From: Pomphorhynchus laevis
Lineage: Eukaryota > Acanthocephala > Palaeacanthocephala > Echinorhynchida > Pomphorhynchidae
Assembly (NCBI GenBank): GCA_012934845.2
Contig: WNNJ02002153.1
Span: forward strand, 62,001-126,000
DNA: 64,000 bases
Direction: 5' to 3'
Part shown: positions 23,742 to 37,700 of the stretch, in pieces
How the letters are laid out: every line of letters begins with the position of its first letter
How positions within the stretch are numbered: position 1 is the first letter of the stretch
The notes under the pieces: model-generated
Told to the model about the DNA's origin: nothing
Databases searched by the model: none
What the model saw: only the letters and a program-made list of their open reading frames with translations
Translations under genes and position numbers: made by a program

Positions 23742-26380
23742 GCATTAATGAATTTTATTATTTTTATCCGCTATAATTATTTTGATTAAAAAGTGAAACG
23801 TTTTAATGAAATTCCTATTTTATATGACCTCTGTCAGAAATACTGAAACTATGTGTTTGTTGGTTATTAAATACGTAGACTCGGTTAGCTGATTTGATTT
23901 ATTGCTTATTTATTGCTAAATTAGAAATATGAAATAAAATGCTTAAATATAAATAAAAACTAAATATCTCAAATTGCGATGATATCTAAGCAGGTTAACT
24001 TATGGTCTATTTAATCAAGTGAATTTCTGCTCAATGAGCACAAATGAAATTGTTAAATTATCCCTTAAATGAATTTAATTACCCATTATACATTTATATG
24101 TAAGTATATTTATATATAAATTATAAATATAGTAGATATTTATATGCTCTCATACCGCATAGCTAAATTTTGCAAACAAATATTTATTAATCAGGCTTAC
24201 CATATTGCTGTAAGATGATTAATATTCAAACAGTGTATCTATTGCAAGTATTTTACAAACAAATAAATATATTGTTTGAGTAAAACGTAATAAATATTTT
24301 TAAATCAATATTTTTTACAAGAGAGATTATATATTTTCGACTTTTGGCTTAATTTGATTGGAACATCGTATTCAAAGAATTGAAAACAGCTTTTTGTTTA
24401 ATTTAGAAAACAACTTTTTTGTGTCTATCATGAAAAGCCTGTAGATAAGATTTAAAAGATTCTGAATCTAATTATGATATATAAAGTTGGTAGATTTGAG
24501 ATGACGACGCTTATGGCGAAATATTAATTGTTGGGTAAATCTTTACATCAGGGAAATGCTGAATTGTAGCTAAACATTAATATTTCCATGTTTTGGGTGA
24601 ATTGGGAATTCAATGGGCATGATTGATATCAAGAGATTATTGATGAGATCAAATGAATTGAATATCCTGACAGGTGCCAACATTTGAAGTTAAGATCTAC
24701 TATACCGTTTTATTTCTTGATTAGTTTTGTAGCCTTTCAACTAATTATGACTGCTCTCTTAGTAAATGAATATTCTGTAATAATCCGTTATTAATAGTGG
24801 GTATTAATAGTGAGTATTTTTAATTGATATTAAAAATATCAATTAATATATTGCGATAGAATAATGAAACTTACTAATCTTTATTTCCTTACTCCTACCC
24901 TACTGAAAACCCAGCACTGTGAAAATCTAAACTAGATTTAATGTGACCAAAATCACAAAATATTTTAAATTGTATCACACTTACATATATCACACTTGTC
25001 TATGAATTAGATTTCTTAAAAAAATAAAATTTGATTTTAAAAATTCGAACTTTAGTGAAATTAAAATTTCACTCATTACCATAAAAATGCATTATATAAA
25101 GCCTAAACTCTAGTACAATTTCGCTCAACTCTTTATAAATGATATTGATTTCTATAAATAGAAAAAAGCTGGAAGAATAATTTTATTGTTTTAAACCGAA
25201 TTTGTGTCATGACTGACTCATCGATTTTGTTTCTTAATAGATTTAATTAATTACAGATTTGTATTTTTCAAATTACTAATTACTAATTTATCGAATTTGT
25301 TAGATAATATTTTTGTTAAACTTGTTTATTATTTATTAAAAACAAATACTTTTATTTTTATTTTAAATATCAAATTGTCAAATTTATAAATATAATGTGT
25401 CAATTAGAGGTTGGACCCAACAAAAAACGTGTCTTTAAGTCAATAATTCACTCACTAATTGGGAGTATTTTCATGTAATTATTTCTATTATTTTTAAATA
25501 AGTTGTTTAGAAAATATATTTTGAAATAAACTTTTAAAATATCATTGACTGAAGATGTTTACAATCAGCAAAATTTCGATTCAAATAAAAATATTTGTTT
25601 GACATATAGTGGTTGGTCGAGGCTTTAACCCATACATAAGGTTTGAAGACAAGCACCAACCCGTACAATCATTGTTTAAATCTTGGTTTGTAAAATCGTC
25701 ATAAAAAGTTGAGTTTGCGGTAATATAACTTTTGCCACTGGATGAAAATTTTAGATAAATTTTAAAATGGTACATTTCAATCGTTAATTAAATCATTATT
25801 TTGATTACTACTAAATTGCAGAATTGTATTTGGCGATTAATTGGCTAAAATGTACTGCAAACATTATTCTATTATATCTATAAGTCTCGATCATCCTGCT
25901 TAGTTGACATCATGTAATTCATTCGCTGTTATTTGAACATAGCAGACATTGTTTAAATTTTAATAAAATTGTGTACTTATCGAATATGTTTTACATTTTA
26001 TTAAAAATTATCATTTTATTGTTAGTGCCGATTGCAATACCAATTTTTATAATTTATATGTGATTCTCAAAATATTTTTTTTAATTTTTAATAAATAAAA
26101 TGCCAATCGTATTAAACATTTTCTTTGCTGTTAAAATATAATAGTTTTAAAATACAATGTTTTAGAAAGGAAAATACAAGAAGCATTTCATGTACATATG
26201 CTTCTAAATAAGAAAGCCTATTGTGTCGGCTATTTTAAATAAGATTTTCGAAGTAATTCGAAATTACTAATTTGTTGTTATTTAACAAATATATTTATTT
26301 TTTTTATTTAATTATTTTTTATTCCATTTTTAATCATGGATTAAAGATTAAAATCAATATTATAGATATTGATTGTAGAT
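23742..26380. other. Intergenic AT-rich DNA downstream of AP1G
   Basis: No further exons, RNA genes or element cores were seen. A dispersed repeat word (tacgtagactcggttagctgatttgattta) at 23871-23902 recurs in AP1G at about 18330 and, inverted, at 42663 and 43001. The rest is low-complexity A/T. Confidence 0.5.
23933..23938 (+). promoter_or_regulatory. Candidate poly(A) signal of AP1G
   Basis: An AATAAA hexamer lies about 190 nt after the AP1G stop codon at 23739-23741. Such hexamers are frequent by chance in AT-rich DNA, so this is only a plausible position. Confidence 0.3.
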
Positions 26381-26924
26381 AATGACCTACTGAAGATTGA
26401 AATTTTCAATGGGTTGCATAAGAGTGGCTTCACAGGACAGCACTTGTGCTATCGTTACTTCCTTCATCAGTTTACTAAGGTTGCTGAACAAGCAAAACAC
26501 GCTTGATCAGTAAGTTAAAGCACGAGCCTAAAGCTCAAATACTATAAAATATTTGCGTCAATGCACAGTCTAGGCATATGTGTGATGGGCGCAATCCGGG
26601 TTAAGCTTCCCAAATAAATTTTTCAAAAGCATTATAGGCTATAGTCCTTTTTTCCTGTTTGTGTTAGTAAATAAAAGTTGAATCAATTCTTTCAGATTAA
26701 TGTCACCAGTTTTATTATTTATACTAAAAATTATAGAATAAAATAAATAATGCTCTAAAAAGGGCACACCAGTTGTATTTTTGTCTAATTTAAAATTAGA
26801 CTAAAATTCGAATTATACATTAAAATAATGTATAAATAATTGTTTAATTTAAAATTAACGATGTAAATTATATTTAAAAGTATATATAGAGATGTATATA
26901 GAGATAATTTTTATATTTAAAAGT

Positions 26925-28150
26925 ATATGGGAGATGGGATGCTGTTAGCAAAACGTGTACAGAATATTGACATCTCCGATAAAATAATGATTTCACTTGA
27001 CGTAAAATCTCATTTTACAAACATCCCATTGTTAGAGTCTATAAGTTTGGTATCTGAATTATTAGTAAATAAGGAATTTGTTAGACATTTAAGTTCATGT
27101 GATTGTATAAACTTACTCAAATTATGTATCACGAATATTAATTTTCAATTTAAAGGTGAAATTTGGGAAAACGTTAATGGTTTGTCTATGGGTAATCTCC
27201 TAGCTTTAGTACTTGCTGAAATATACATGAGAACGTGGGAACTCACACATTTAAAGGATATGAATTCCATTCACACTTGTCTTAGGTATGTGGATGATGC
27301 TTTTATCCTTTTGAATGAACCGTTTATCCCAGATTATTTCTTGGATTCATTACATAATGCTGACTTAAATATTCAGTGGACATTAATGAAACAATAAAAT
27401 TGTATGATATCCTTTCTTGATGTTAAGATTATAAGATCCCCTACAGAAACTGAGGTTTCCCAAAAATTGGTAGCTATCCCAATATTGTAAGCTGAGAAAG
27501 TAATATTCCTAGAAAATAGAAAATTTCTGCAGCTTCGTTACTTTTATTGAGATCGAATACAATCTGCTCTTGTAGCTCTCGAAAAGTGTTGATATAATTC
27601 CGGGAAGTATCCTAAGTAGTGAATATCATTCTACTTGGGCTGTTTTTCAAAATCATATTTTTGAGGAAATAGTATTAGGAGAAAATTGATAGGACCTAAA
27701 CTCGAAACAAAATATATAGGTATACCCTATATTAATGATAGATGGAATGGTAGAATAATTGATCACATTTAGCGTTTTAAAAATGGCACACAAAGCATAA
27801 TTGTATATTATCAAAAGATGCTTAAAATAAAAATACTTAGGTTTAAACGAAAACCTAATTACAATAAGGATGGTGTGAATATGTAATTAGTTGATATGAT
27901 ATTAGTTATATAATATGTAATTATTTTGAATACATGTGAATGTTGTGATAGATCAATCAGAGTAAGGATTGTCTAAACGTATGGACCAACACAAATATTC
28001 TATTAAAAGAGGAACATGATCTGGGGTTGTAAGAGATCACTCCTTGAACAATAACCATAGAATAAACTTTGAAAATGGTCAAGTGATTTCAGTTGAAAAT
28101 AATGTTTCAGAAAATAAAATACAAGAAACATATTTTATGCACAAAATGAT
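26925..28150 (+). mobile_element. Penelope-like element, canonical order (RT, then possible C-terminal EN remnant)
   Basis: An open frame at 26927-27397 encodes Penelope-type RT: MISLDVKSHFTNIPLLES, VNGLSMGNLLALVLAEIYM and the palm box LRYVDDAFIL. Decayed sequence continues with SFLDVKIIRSPTETEVSQK, a cysteine pair (TCECCDRS), and blocks resembling the GIY-YIG tail (RMDQHKYSIKRG, NNNHRINFENGQV, KIQETYFMH). EN after RT is the classical Penelope order, unlike the element at 38.9-41.2 kb. It is interrupted by several stops, and both termini are unclear. It lies between the convergent host genes. Confidence 0.75.
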
Positions 28151-28723
28151 GTATTGAATTAATATTGAATTAATAACAAACATTTTATAATTGTATTTTT
28201 TTGATCTTGTATTAATTTAATTCTTGAGTTTTCTGTTTAATTTGTGTTTATATTAATTTTTTACAAGAAGCATATTTTATGCACAAAAATATAAATTTAC
28301 TGATGCATAATAATAGGCCAGATATTGAATTCTTATTTTTTTATTAATTTAATTGTTGTTTTATATAATTGTTTTAATATAATTGCAAGTTTTCATTCAT
28401 TTAATGTTTATTTATTATTTTATTTAATATTTCAGTTTTATTGTTTTGAGTTTAATGTTAATTTATTAATTTGTGTTTTATATTAATTTTTTATGCTAAT
28501 ATTTAATTAGGAGCATATCTATTCGTTCCATCCGCTGTAAAATGTACAATTGACACTTTTGATCTGCTGCGCCAAGTAATGCAATTGACAGCTTTATAAA
28601 CACTTAGGAAAACATTTTTTCGTACAATTTATCCTCTTGATAGAAGTACACTAATGAAAAATCGATATTTAAATAAAATAATTTTTATGTTCATTTTCAT
28701 TTTTTATAATCAAAATAAAAATG
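28151..28723. other. AT-rich spacer before the nicotinamidase 3' end
   Basis: Long T- and A-rich runs with a duplicated 'tttatgcacaaaa' word left over from the Penelope-like tail. This interval should contain the nicotinamidase 3' UTR (minus strand), but no poly(A) site can be singled out. Confidence 0.45.
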
Positions 28724-31700
28724 TTACCGTAAAAAGTACGCGATTTGTCTTGAATCTGTGATATGTACTTTGTTCTCGATTAGTTCATCTCTTAATAGCT
28801 TCAAATAATCTTCGTCATTTGTTACTGATCTAGTTGCATCAAGAATTACAAATGTATGGTATCCGCGATTTACCGAATCCATTGAGGTTTGCCCTAAAAA
28901 CATAATAGCATCGAAAGTCTTAAATTTAAATCAAATTTGTGTCATGATTGTCCCTATTAGACAATAAATTAGAAGAATAATGATACTTGTTATTGATTAA
29001 AATAGAGCCAATTGTCATAATCGATATAAATAATAAGTAACTGGTTAAAAGTTTCTTTCGCTGATCAGTTGAAGTAGCAAATTTAACAGCTTGAGCACAC
29101 AAGGACGTTAATGGAAGAACGTAAGAAAACAGCTACGACCGATACCAACTATGCTCAACTGCAAGTACACTGCCCGACTATACTTGTCACTCCGATTCCG
29201 ACGACCTCTTCATTCGCCTTCTGCTCTCTACAGATTGCTCATAATTATCATAAACATAATTATCATCGAAAATCTTAAATTGAAATCAAATTTGTGTCAT
29301 GATTGTCCCTATTAGACAATCAATTAGAAGAATAATGGCACTTTTTATTGAGCTAAACTGCAAGTACAGTGTTCGACACACGACTACAGCGTCTAGACCA
29401 CGATCGCCTGCGACAACAGTAAGTCTAAAGAAGTTTTCCTATGTGGATTTTGTTTCAACGAACTAATCCGCAACCTCTCCCATAAGCACATATCAACATC
29501 CAACATGTCCACTCAAACTACCCCTGTCGTTTCCGATGTTCTTTCTGCGACGACTGATCATGTCACCATATACACTTCCCATCCCATGTCATCTTCACTT
29601 CCCGACACCCCGTCCCGTCCCTCCTATCTCGTTTCTCAATAACCTACATCCATCAATCAAAATAACATCCACCAACCTCCACGATCCTTCCACTCATAAC
29701 CTTTCAGCACATCGCTTGCCACCATCTATATTATCATTATCCTCAATGTCTCCCGCCGTCAAACCAACTCCCTCCAAATCCACAACTGCCAGCTCTCCTA
29801 TCGTGATCTCACAACTCACGCCACTCGTCCTCCTTTAGGGAAACGCTTTCCTTCTCGCGATCGTTGCGTAATCGTCACTAATATCACTCCATATACCTCC
29901 TTATCTCCACAAGCACGTCTCGAACACGATGTTTCCGCCTTCAGATCCATCCTCTCGTCGCTTGTTCCTGCGGACAAACCTTCTTTTTTCAACGACATCC
30001 CTCCTGTAGCACTCATCCGCCTAAACAAATCTTCTTAATCGAATCCTTGTTAGCCCCCTCTACTGAAAATTGTTTTCAAGCATCGCTCTCACGCGTCCTC
30101 GGCCCTCTCCCAACGAATTAAACTCATGTCATATTCAAACACTTGTATTTTCCCGAGTGCACCCCTTCCGAAATTGTTCAACTCTCTTCTGCCCGCACTG
30201 AAAAACGCCGTCGCGAGGAAAACGGCGAAACATTTCTTTCCATTTGAAATATGGACGGATATTTTCAAGTTGTCCACACCCGCCCGAAAATTCGATGGCG
30301 CTCCATATTCCCTATGTGTCTTCTCCCCTACCCCTATTATTACCACACATGGTTTCCGCTTTGGCCTCCTCAATACTAGATATATTCTCCGTAAATCCGA
30401 TATCTTCCTCAACCTATTCACAAAGCAATTCATCGATCTCTTCTGCCTCACCGAATCCTGACACTCTGATTCGAACGACCTCTCCATTCGCCGTCTGCTT
30501 TCTATCGGTTGCTCACTAGTCGAATCCGCCCAACCCCTCAGATCATCCCGTTCTAAATTATCTAACCATGGTGGCATTGTCCCATTCGCCCGTCACCCCG
30601 CGTCTCTTCGCAAAATCACTCCCCATTTCAGTCCTTGCTCTTTTGAATTGCTCACTTGTCGTTCTTCTAGCTAGATCACTCTGGATCTCGCCATTGTATA
30701 CCGTTCTGGTTGATCATCTCCTACCTCATTATTTTTTTACCGAACTCGCTGACCACCTTTCCCATTGTTCTTTGTCCTCCATCCCTTCACTCGTTCTTGA
30801 CGACATCAACATCAGCCCCGACCGCCCCTCTTCAAACGATTTCATCCGGTTCATCATCCTCTCCTCACGCTCTAGCCTTTCTTTTCGACTCTGAATTCAC
30901 ATCCACTCTAGAGCTTCTCTTGCTCTTCAAGCCTCACCCTCACCCTCACCGCCGCTTGCACTGTGCCATATAGTTTGACATCCAATTTCTACTCTCAAAG
31001 CGTCGACTCCGCCATGCTTTTCGAGTCTATCATCGCTCTCTTAGACGTGATATCCGCTCACTCACTCAGTATATCCGTGATTCCTATGTTGCTCTTCGCC
31101 GGTATCATCTCCACCTACTACGTACCAAATGCGACTCTTGGCAGCATTAAATAAAAAATTTATTCAACTCTAAGTCTCTCTGGCATACTTTTAACTCAAT
31201 CCTTTCTCGCTCCTCTTCGTCTTGCAACATCAATCGCCATGATTATTCGTCATTTCTTTAGACCAAAGTATCCACGTTGCTCTCTCACAACCCCGTCTCT
31301 ATTCCATCTCATTGCTACTCGCCTCGCCTCATTCTCTCGGAACTCTTTCATCGTATAATGTCTCACCTGCCGAAGTCTCTTCTGTCCTCATGTCCTTGCA
31401 CAGCAAAACCTCGAATGTCAATACCCTGCCTACCCCCATACTTAAATCCATATGTGTATCGATATCCCCATTCCTTAATACCTTGTTTAACTTGTCCATC
31501 CGAAGATGTACCTTCCCTTTACATTGGAAATCCGCAATCGTTCGTCCCCGACTTAAGAAACAATCGCATTCCTCACTTCCTTCTAGCTATCGGCCCATTT
31601 CACTCCTCCCTACTCTTTCTAAGCTCTTAGAACGCCTCATCTTAATACAGATCAACGTTTATCTCTCTTCATTTAATCTGTACCCTTCTTTCCAATCCGA

Positions 31701-34700
31701 TTTCCACTCTAATCACCCGCAGAAATCGCCTGCATGAAAGTTTACAGCGACCTACTCATTTCTCGTGACAAGGCTTTATATGGTGTTCTTATCTCCATCG
31801 ACTTCTCCTCCGCTTTCGACATCGTCGACCACTCAATCCTCCTTTCTCGTCTTCGTTATGACATAAGATTTTCTTCCTCCTCCGTAGCATGGCTTGCCTC
31901 ATATCTATCCACCGTTCTTTTCGCGTCTGTTTAAATTCATCATACTCTCCTCCCATCCCTATTTTCTGCGTGGTCCCACAATATTCAATCCTAGGTCCCC
32001 TGCTTTTCTCTCTTCTGCTTGGCGATCTCTCTCCATTTATCGAGAGATAATCGGAGAAAGATCGTCTTAATCTAAAGATAAAGAGAGAAAATACCTTCAT
32101 CTTTATCTCGTTCTAAACCCAGACAAGTCCAAAATTATGTGGATCTTTTCTCGCTAACCTAACACATCTACTCCCCTGTATCTTTTGCCATATCAATCAT
32201 CCCCGTAGTCCATAATCTCACTTTCTTAGGCTTCCATTTCGATGATCATATTTCCTTTAATCCTTCGTCCGTTACAAGGTTATATCGTCTAACTGAATTA
32301 TCCTTGACATCCGCCGTATCCGCCCCCATTTCGACTTATGTTCTTGCATTTATCTTCTTTAATCGCTTCTCTTTCCTAATATCGATTACTACCTCAGTCA
32401 TTTCGCCAATTCTCAAAAATCCATCATCCTACCCCTACAAAGCATCATTAGCTCTGCCGTTTGAGTGCTCCTACGTCTCCTTCACTTCGATTACACATCC
32501 ACATATTTTGCCAAACTCACACACCATCCACATCCGCATACAACTCCGCATTCTCGTCACTTTTCGTCTCATCGTTGTCGGCTCCCCATCGTTCATCAAC
32601 CTCCCTTTCTTAGACGACACTCACACCACCTCTCTATCACTGCGTTCCCGTTATTCTCTCTTACTCTACGTTTCCAATTACTCTAACAACTACTGTCTCC
32701 GATCCTTCCTCGTCGCTGCCCCACTTGTTTGGAATCAGCTCCCTCTCGACGTCCCCCACGCTCCCTCATTTATCACATTCAAATACTTCCTCGTTATCAT
32801 ATTATCAACACATTATTTAGATTTTTTGTGGTCATGTAAGCGCGCGCCGTCACTCATTTACTACGTAAAAATAAATCATTTTTTAAGATTGTGAACCCCG
32901 TCTTCACTACGTTGCTGAAACTCAAGACTTAAACAATCAGCATGTATTACAAGATCATAATAAAGGTGCATGGCTACTAGATAGAAACTTGTTTAATAAC
33001 CTCTTCATAAATTTGTATACTTAAGTCATGCTAAATATAAAATTTGGCGATCAAGTCTGTTTTCCCCATGGAAAAATGAACCAGATGAGTAACAACGAAA
33101 ATTTTTATAATACGTTAGAACCTATACTTCGATGTAATGAAGAAAAACTAGATACTTGAATACAATGAGTAAGAATAAATACTCCTTTCACCTCATTTAC
33201 TTAATTTAACTACCTTTTATCTCCTTTACACATTTTATCGCATCCTTAATGTTCAATCTAAAAATTATACATATTATATTTTTCAATAACAATGAGTTTC
33301 TAGATAGGAAATGTAAAAGGGGTCAAGCAAATGAAAAAATAGATAGATGGTGTTAAAGAGAGTCAATGAAATTTAAGGGGGCATAGGATATTAAAGAATG
33401 TAAAGAGGATAAAAGTGAGTTTAATTGAATAAATAAGGTAAAAAGGGTATATGGGGATTGAAGGAATATTAATTTATAATATTACAAATACCGGAATATG
33501 TTTTTCTGTAAAACTAACTGTCATATATCTGGGTTAAACCGACCTGGACCAAATTTGCTAATAAATATAATAATATATACAATATAATATTTTCAAGTGA
33601 TGATATTTCGGATGATTACATGTGGGCTATCAACTATTCGGCAAGATATATCTCCCCTGAACCTTGCGCAAAGCGATTTTAATATATTATAAATGTTGAA
33701 ATATTATAAATGACAACAGATTGAATTGTTAATGCATTGTGTGATTTAAATCGATTAATTGAAAACAATTGCACGCTTAAGTTAAGAGATTTGTTTGACT
33801 TACGAACGCAATAGTCTAGGGCTAATCCACTTATGAAAACTTTGCCGATATCGTTGTCGTTTAATAATTTTTCAAGGTTATACCCATATTTGGTTTTACC
33901 TGTGAAAACTGAATACCCATCTCTATATTTATCAGTTCCTTTATATATTATATAGGACGGGTTGACAACCTTAATGTACAAACACGAGTATAATATTTAA
34001 TAGAAATTGTGTATTTAATTTTTACTGAATTCTTTCTCGGTGTATAAAAATAAAATTAATGTACATTTTTCATTGAATGCAATCTTAAATGATATTATGT
34101 AATTATTCAAGTAATAAGTAATTAATTTATATTAGATCAATAAAATAATAAACAACAGAAAATCGCGCATTCGTCATTTTACATCAAATTATTTGTTATC
34201 AAACTATTTTGTTATTTTAAAAATAAATATAATTCGTCAATTATATTGCAAATTATAAGAAAATAATTAAAAAGACAATTCGTGGTTAATTAAGAAAGTA
34301 GTCATCGATCAGTCATTTTCTAAGGCATTTCAAATTATTTTGTGTGGCGATCGCTTACGACAAATTAAAAGCGAATTTTCAAATTTGATTAGCCTGGTAT
34401 CTGGCAAGAAACATGTGAGTTATTGCAAATTCTCTTTATAGAGAATTTGTGATAGTCAAGACCAGTATACAATGAAAATTAAATTCAACTGAAATGAACA
34501 TTTTACTAGTTTGCTAAAAGTCAAAGAATAATCAGAGAATATAATACGATTAGGGTCAATAATAAATGATTTGTTTTTCAAAAACATACTGCGTCAAATA
34601 TTGATGAGTCTTTAAGCACTTGTTTAAAATCTTACGATTTAATGCTTGTGGTGTTCCCGCGTGGCCGAATGGTGGAGGCGTGTTCATTGCAAACTATATA

Positions 34701-37700
34701 TGCACAATAAAACTCCAGAAAGAAATAAAACTCCAGGATAATAAATTTTGCAAAAACAAAATGCCATATTTTAAGTTTGGTCGGAAGACTCAACTCCCGC
34801 TTTACCACGACGGACCTGTACAAAGAACACTGCATTAGCTGCACAAATCCGCTCCCTGATGTTCCTGCCATCCCCCGAGAACAATACCCCAAGATACTTT
34901 ATTTTATTAAAGAAATTTTTCAGGATAAAAATGCCATATTTTACTAATTATCTAATTAATAATTAATAAATTAAATTATAATATTAATTATTTATATTAT
35001 TAATAATTTATAATAATATAAAGTATTAATAATTATTTAATTTATAAATAAAAATCTACCTTATTTGCTATTTTTAGTATTAATTTTATTTTTATTATTA
35101 ATTTTATTATTAGCTATTTTATATAAAAATATAATAATAATCTTTTAATTAATTAATCGATTAATTAATAATTAATTAACTATTTTATATTAATCATTTA
35201 TAATAAATAAATGATTAATAAATTTATATTATATTATTTATATTATTAATAATAAATAATAAATAAATATTAATAAATAAAATATTAATAATACCATAAA
35301 GCATTAACTATAAAACAATCGTTCATTAACTTTTATTAATGTTTATTAACGTCTTTTATAAAGACATTCAAATATTAAGATTAATCTACAATGGAATATT
35401 AAGATTAAAAATCGAGGAAAATATTGATTTATTGATTAGTATTCAAGGAGATACTAATATTTTGCAATCGTTCATTAACTTTTATTAAAGTTATATCAAT
35501 TTTTATAAAGGCATTCAAATATGAAGATTAATCTACAATGGAATATTAAGATTAGAAATGAAGATGTTAGTGGAACCTAACATTTCAAACTTTTTTGTAA
35601 TGTATATGTTACTTCGGCATATGCATTTTCATATATATATGAAATAAATCACTTGAGAGCGGGCGTATATTTGTCGCTTGTAATCAAATTTCAATTTGAA
35701 TAACCCCCTTGCCGGTATTTTCAAATTCTAAAAGTAGCTCTTCACAATGCATTAAATATTTTTGAGATAAATCTAGAAATCTCGTAACAGTTAGTGATGA
35801 TAACTTTAAAGATAACTCAAAGATTCTGCAAAACATATTTTTATATGAAATTGCGAATATCAATTTGATAATTAAAATCAAATTTATACAAATTTCGAAT
35901 TCAGAATGGCATTATTTTGCTTTACAATTAAACGAGTAATCCATACGTGCAAGTCTTTATGAATCTGAGAACCCTCTGTGTCTTGGATGCAGTGATCCGG
36001 CCACAATTTCATCCGACCATATTGATCGTATGACACCTCATCAAATAAGTCAGCCTCATTTTCCAATTTATTGCTGTTCTTAAAATTAAAGAAGAAAATT
36101 CAATTCAATTTGGGTTTGTTGATTATCGAGAGAAATCTTATAAGCATACAAACATTTTCTAATTAGATCTAATACGACTAATTAGATTTTACGACTAATC
36201 AGATTTAAAGAAAAAGTGAAAAAGAAATTTGACAGTAAAAAGTTTTATTTTCATATGAGCTACTTTGTTAATTACAATTGTCCATCAGCAATTGCTTAAT
36301 ATTCTCATATCGAATTAAATAATATTCTTAATATTTTAATTTATAAGACTAATTTAAAATTATCAAAATTTAACACAAATCTGTTGGCAACATTCTTAAT
36401 TCAAAAATATTCATCCGACGGTATGTAAAGAGAAAGTATTAGATGTTATATAAATACTGTCAAATTAGCAGAAAAGTCACGGACACATCCACAGAAGTCT
36501 GCGGTCCGCTTATCCTGCAAAACCGAAGTCATTTATTTGCTTACGATGTTTAGATCGACCTCAAATGCTCCCATAACAACTCAAAGCAATTACATTTCGC
36601 CTAATTAACTCATTGTTGATTTTCTAGTTTAACATTTTTATGTTAATTGAGATATAGTTTTGAATCAAAATTTACCACAAATCTGTTGGCCACATTACAT
36701 CATATTTCTTGGTTAAAAGTGCTCTTCGTTAGATGTCAATACTTGCGAGATATGACAAAGTGTTGAATGTGATATGATGATCCTCTCTATTTTCTTTAAA
36801 TATTTGTCAATAGCGGACTGGGACTAGTAGAGATAGGAGTTAAGGATTTTGAGCGTATTGGAGATGGGCTCTAACTATTACAAAGATACCTGTTATTGGA
36901 AGATATCAACTAATGAAATAATATGAAAGGGAAAATATTATGGAGATGAAATTACTCGACAATTAGATAGAGAATCTAAAGACGGAAAAGAGAACATTTT
37001 AAAACTCAAGGTCCAATATTAAGATAGGATCTTCAGTTTTGTTGGAGTCGGATTAAGCATTCGATCCTTTTAGGTAGTCAATAAAACAGATAAGGCTTAC
37101 TGTACGCGGTTAGAATTAAATATTGTAAATTCACATGATTACTCTGATCGGGTATTAACGGTACATGTTCTCGATTCTTCTGTTTTCAGTCAATCGAGGT
37201 GTTATGTCAGATATAGTCCATTTGAAAATTGAGCTACGGTATATATTTCGTCTTCTTTACCAAAACAAAGTGACGAATACAAGAGTTTTGCAGCTTGTTG
37301 AGAATGTATCCGAAGTAAAATTTATATATTTCGCTCTGATTTTCACCAAAATATTGTAGTTAAAACTAAAGACCGTAATCTAATGTGAATTAACCATTGT
37401 CTACATCAATCTAGATGTAAGCAGTTTAATATTTTTACAAATTGTTGCCGTTGATCTTTGAACAAAATTTTTAAAATCAAATCTTGTTTCAGCCTGCAAC
37501 GGCCTTAAGCAGGGCAAACCCCTCTAAGATGCTGCTGGATAGTCTATTGTAATTAAAACGAATCGAGATTCAAACGAATCGAGATTAAAGCGAATTCGGA
37601 AATCTCTTATCAAAGAATTTTGATCTTTGAAAAAAAAACTTTAAAATCAAAATTTTTAAATTTTTTATCGTAACATTTGCTGTACAGATCTTTTTAGAAA

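Noticed and set aside
25581-25775. Small minus-strand ORF in the intergenic region
   Set aside because: 64 codons, A/T-biased, no splice context or recognisable motif.
26420-26540. Hammerhead motif (CTGATGAAGG on the minus strand) near the canonical Penelope-like element
   Set aside because: No helix II and no GAAA box at the right distance; a single seven-base match is expected by chance.
34651-34720. Functional tRNA gene
   Set aside because: Only a D-arm/A-box context is present. No anticodon stem, T-arm or closing acceptor stem follows.
35684-35881. Extra nicotinamidase exon on the minus strand (65-codon frame)
   Set aside because: Exons 2 and 3 already join in phase at HKDLH/VVNPS as in the family. 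The frame has no recognised homology.
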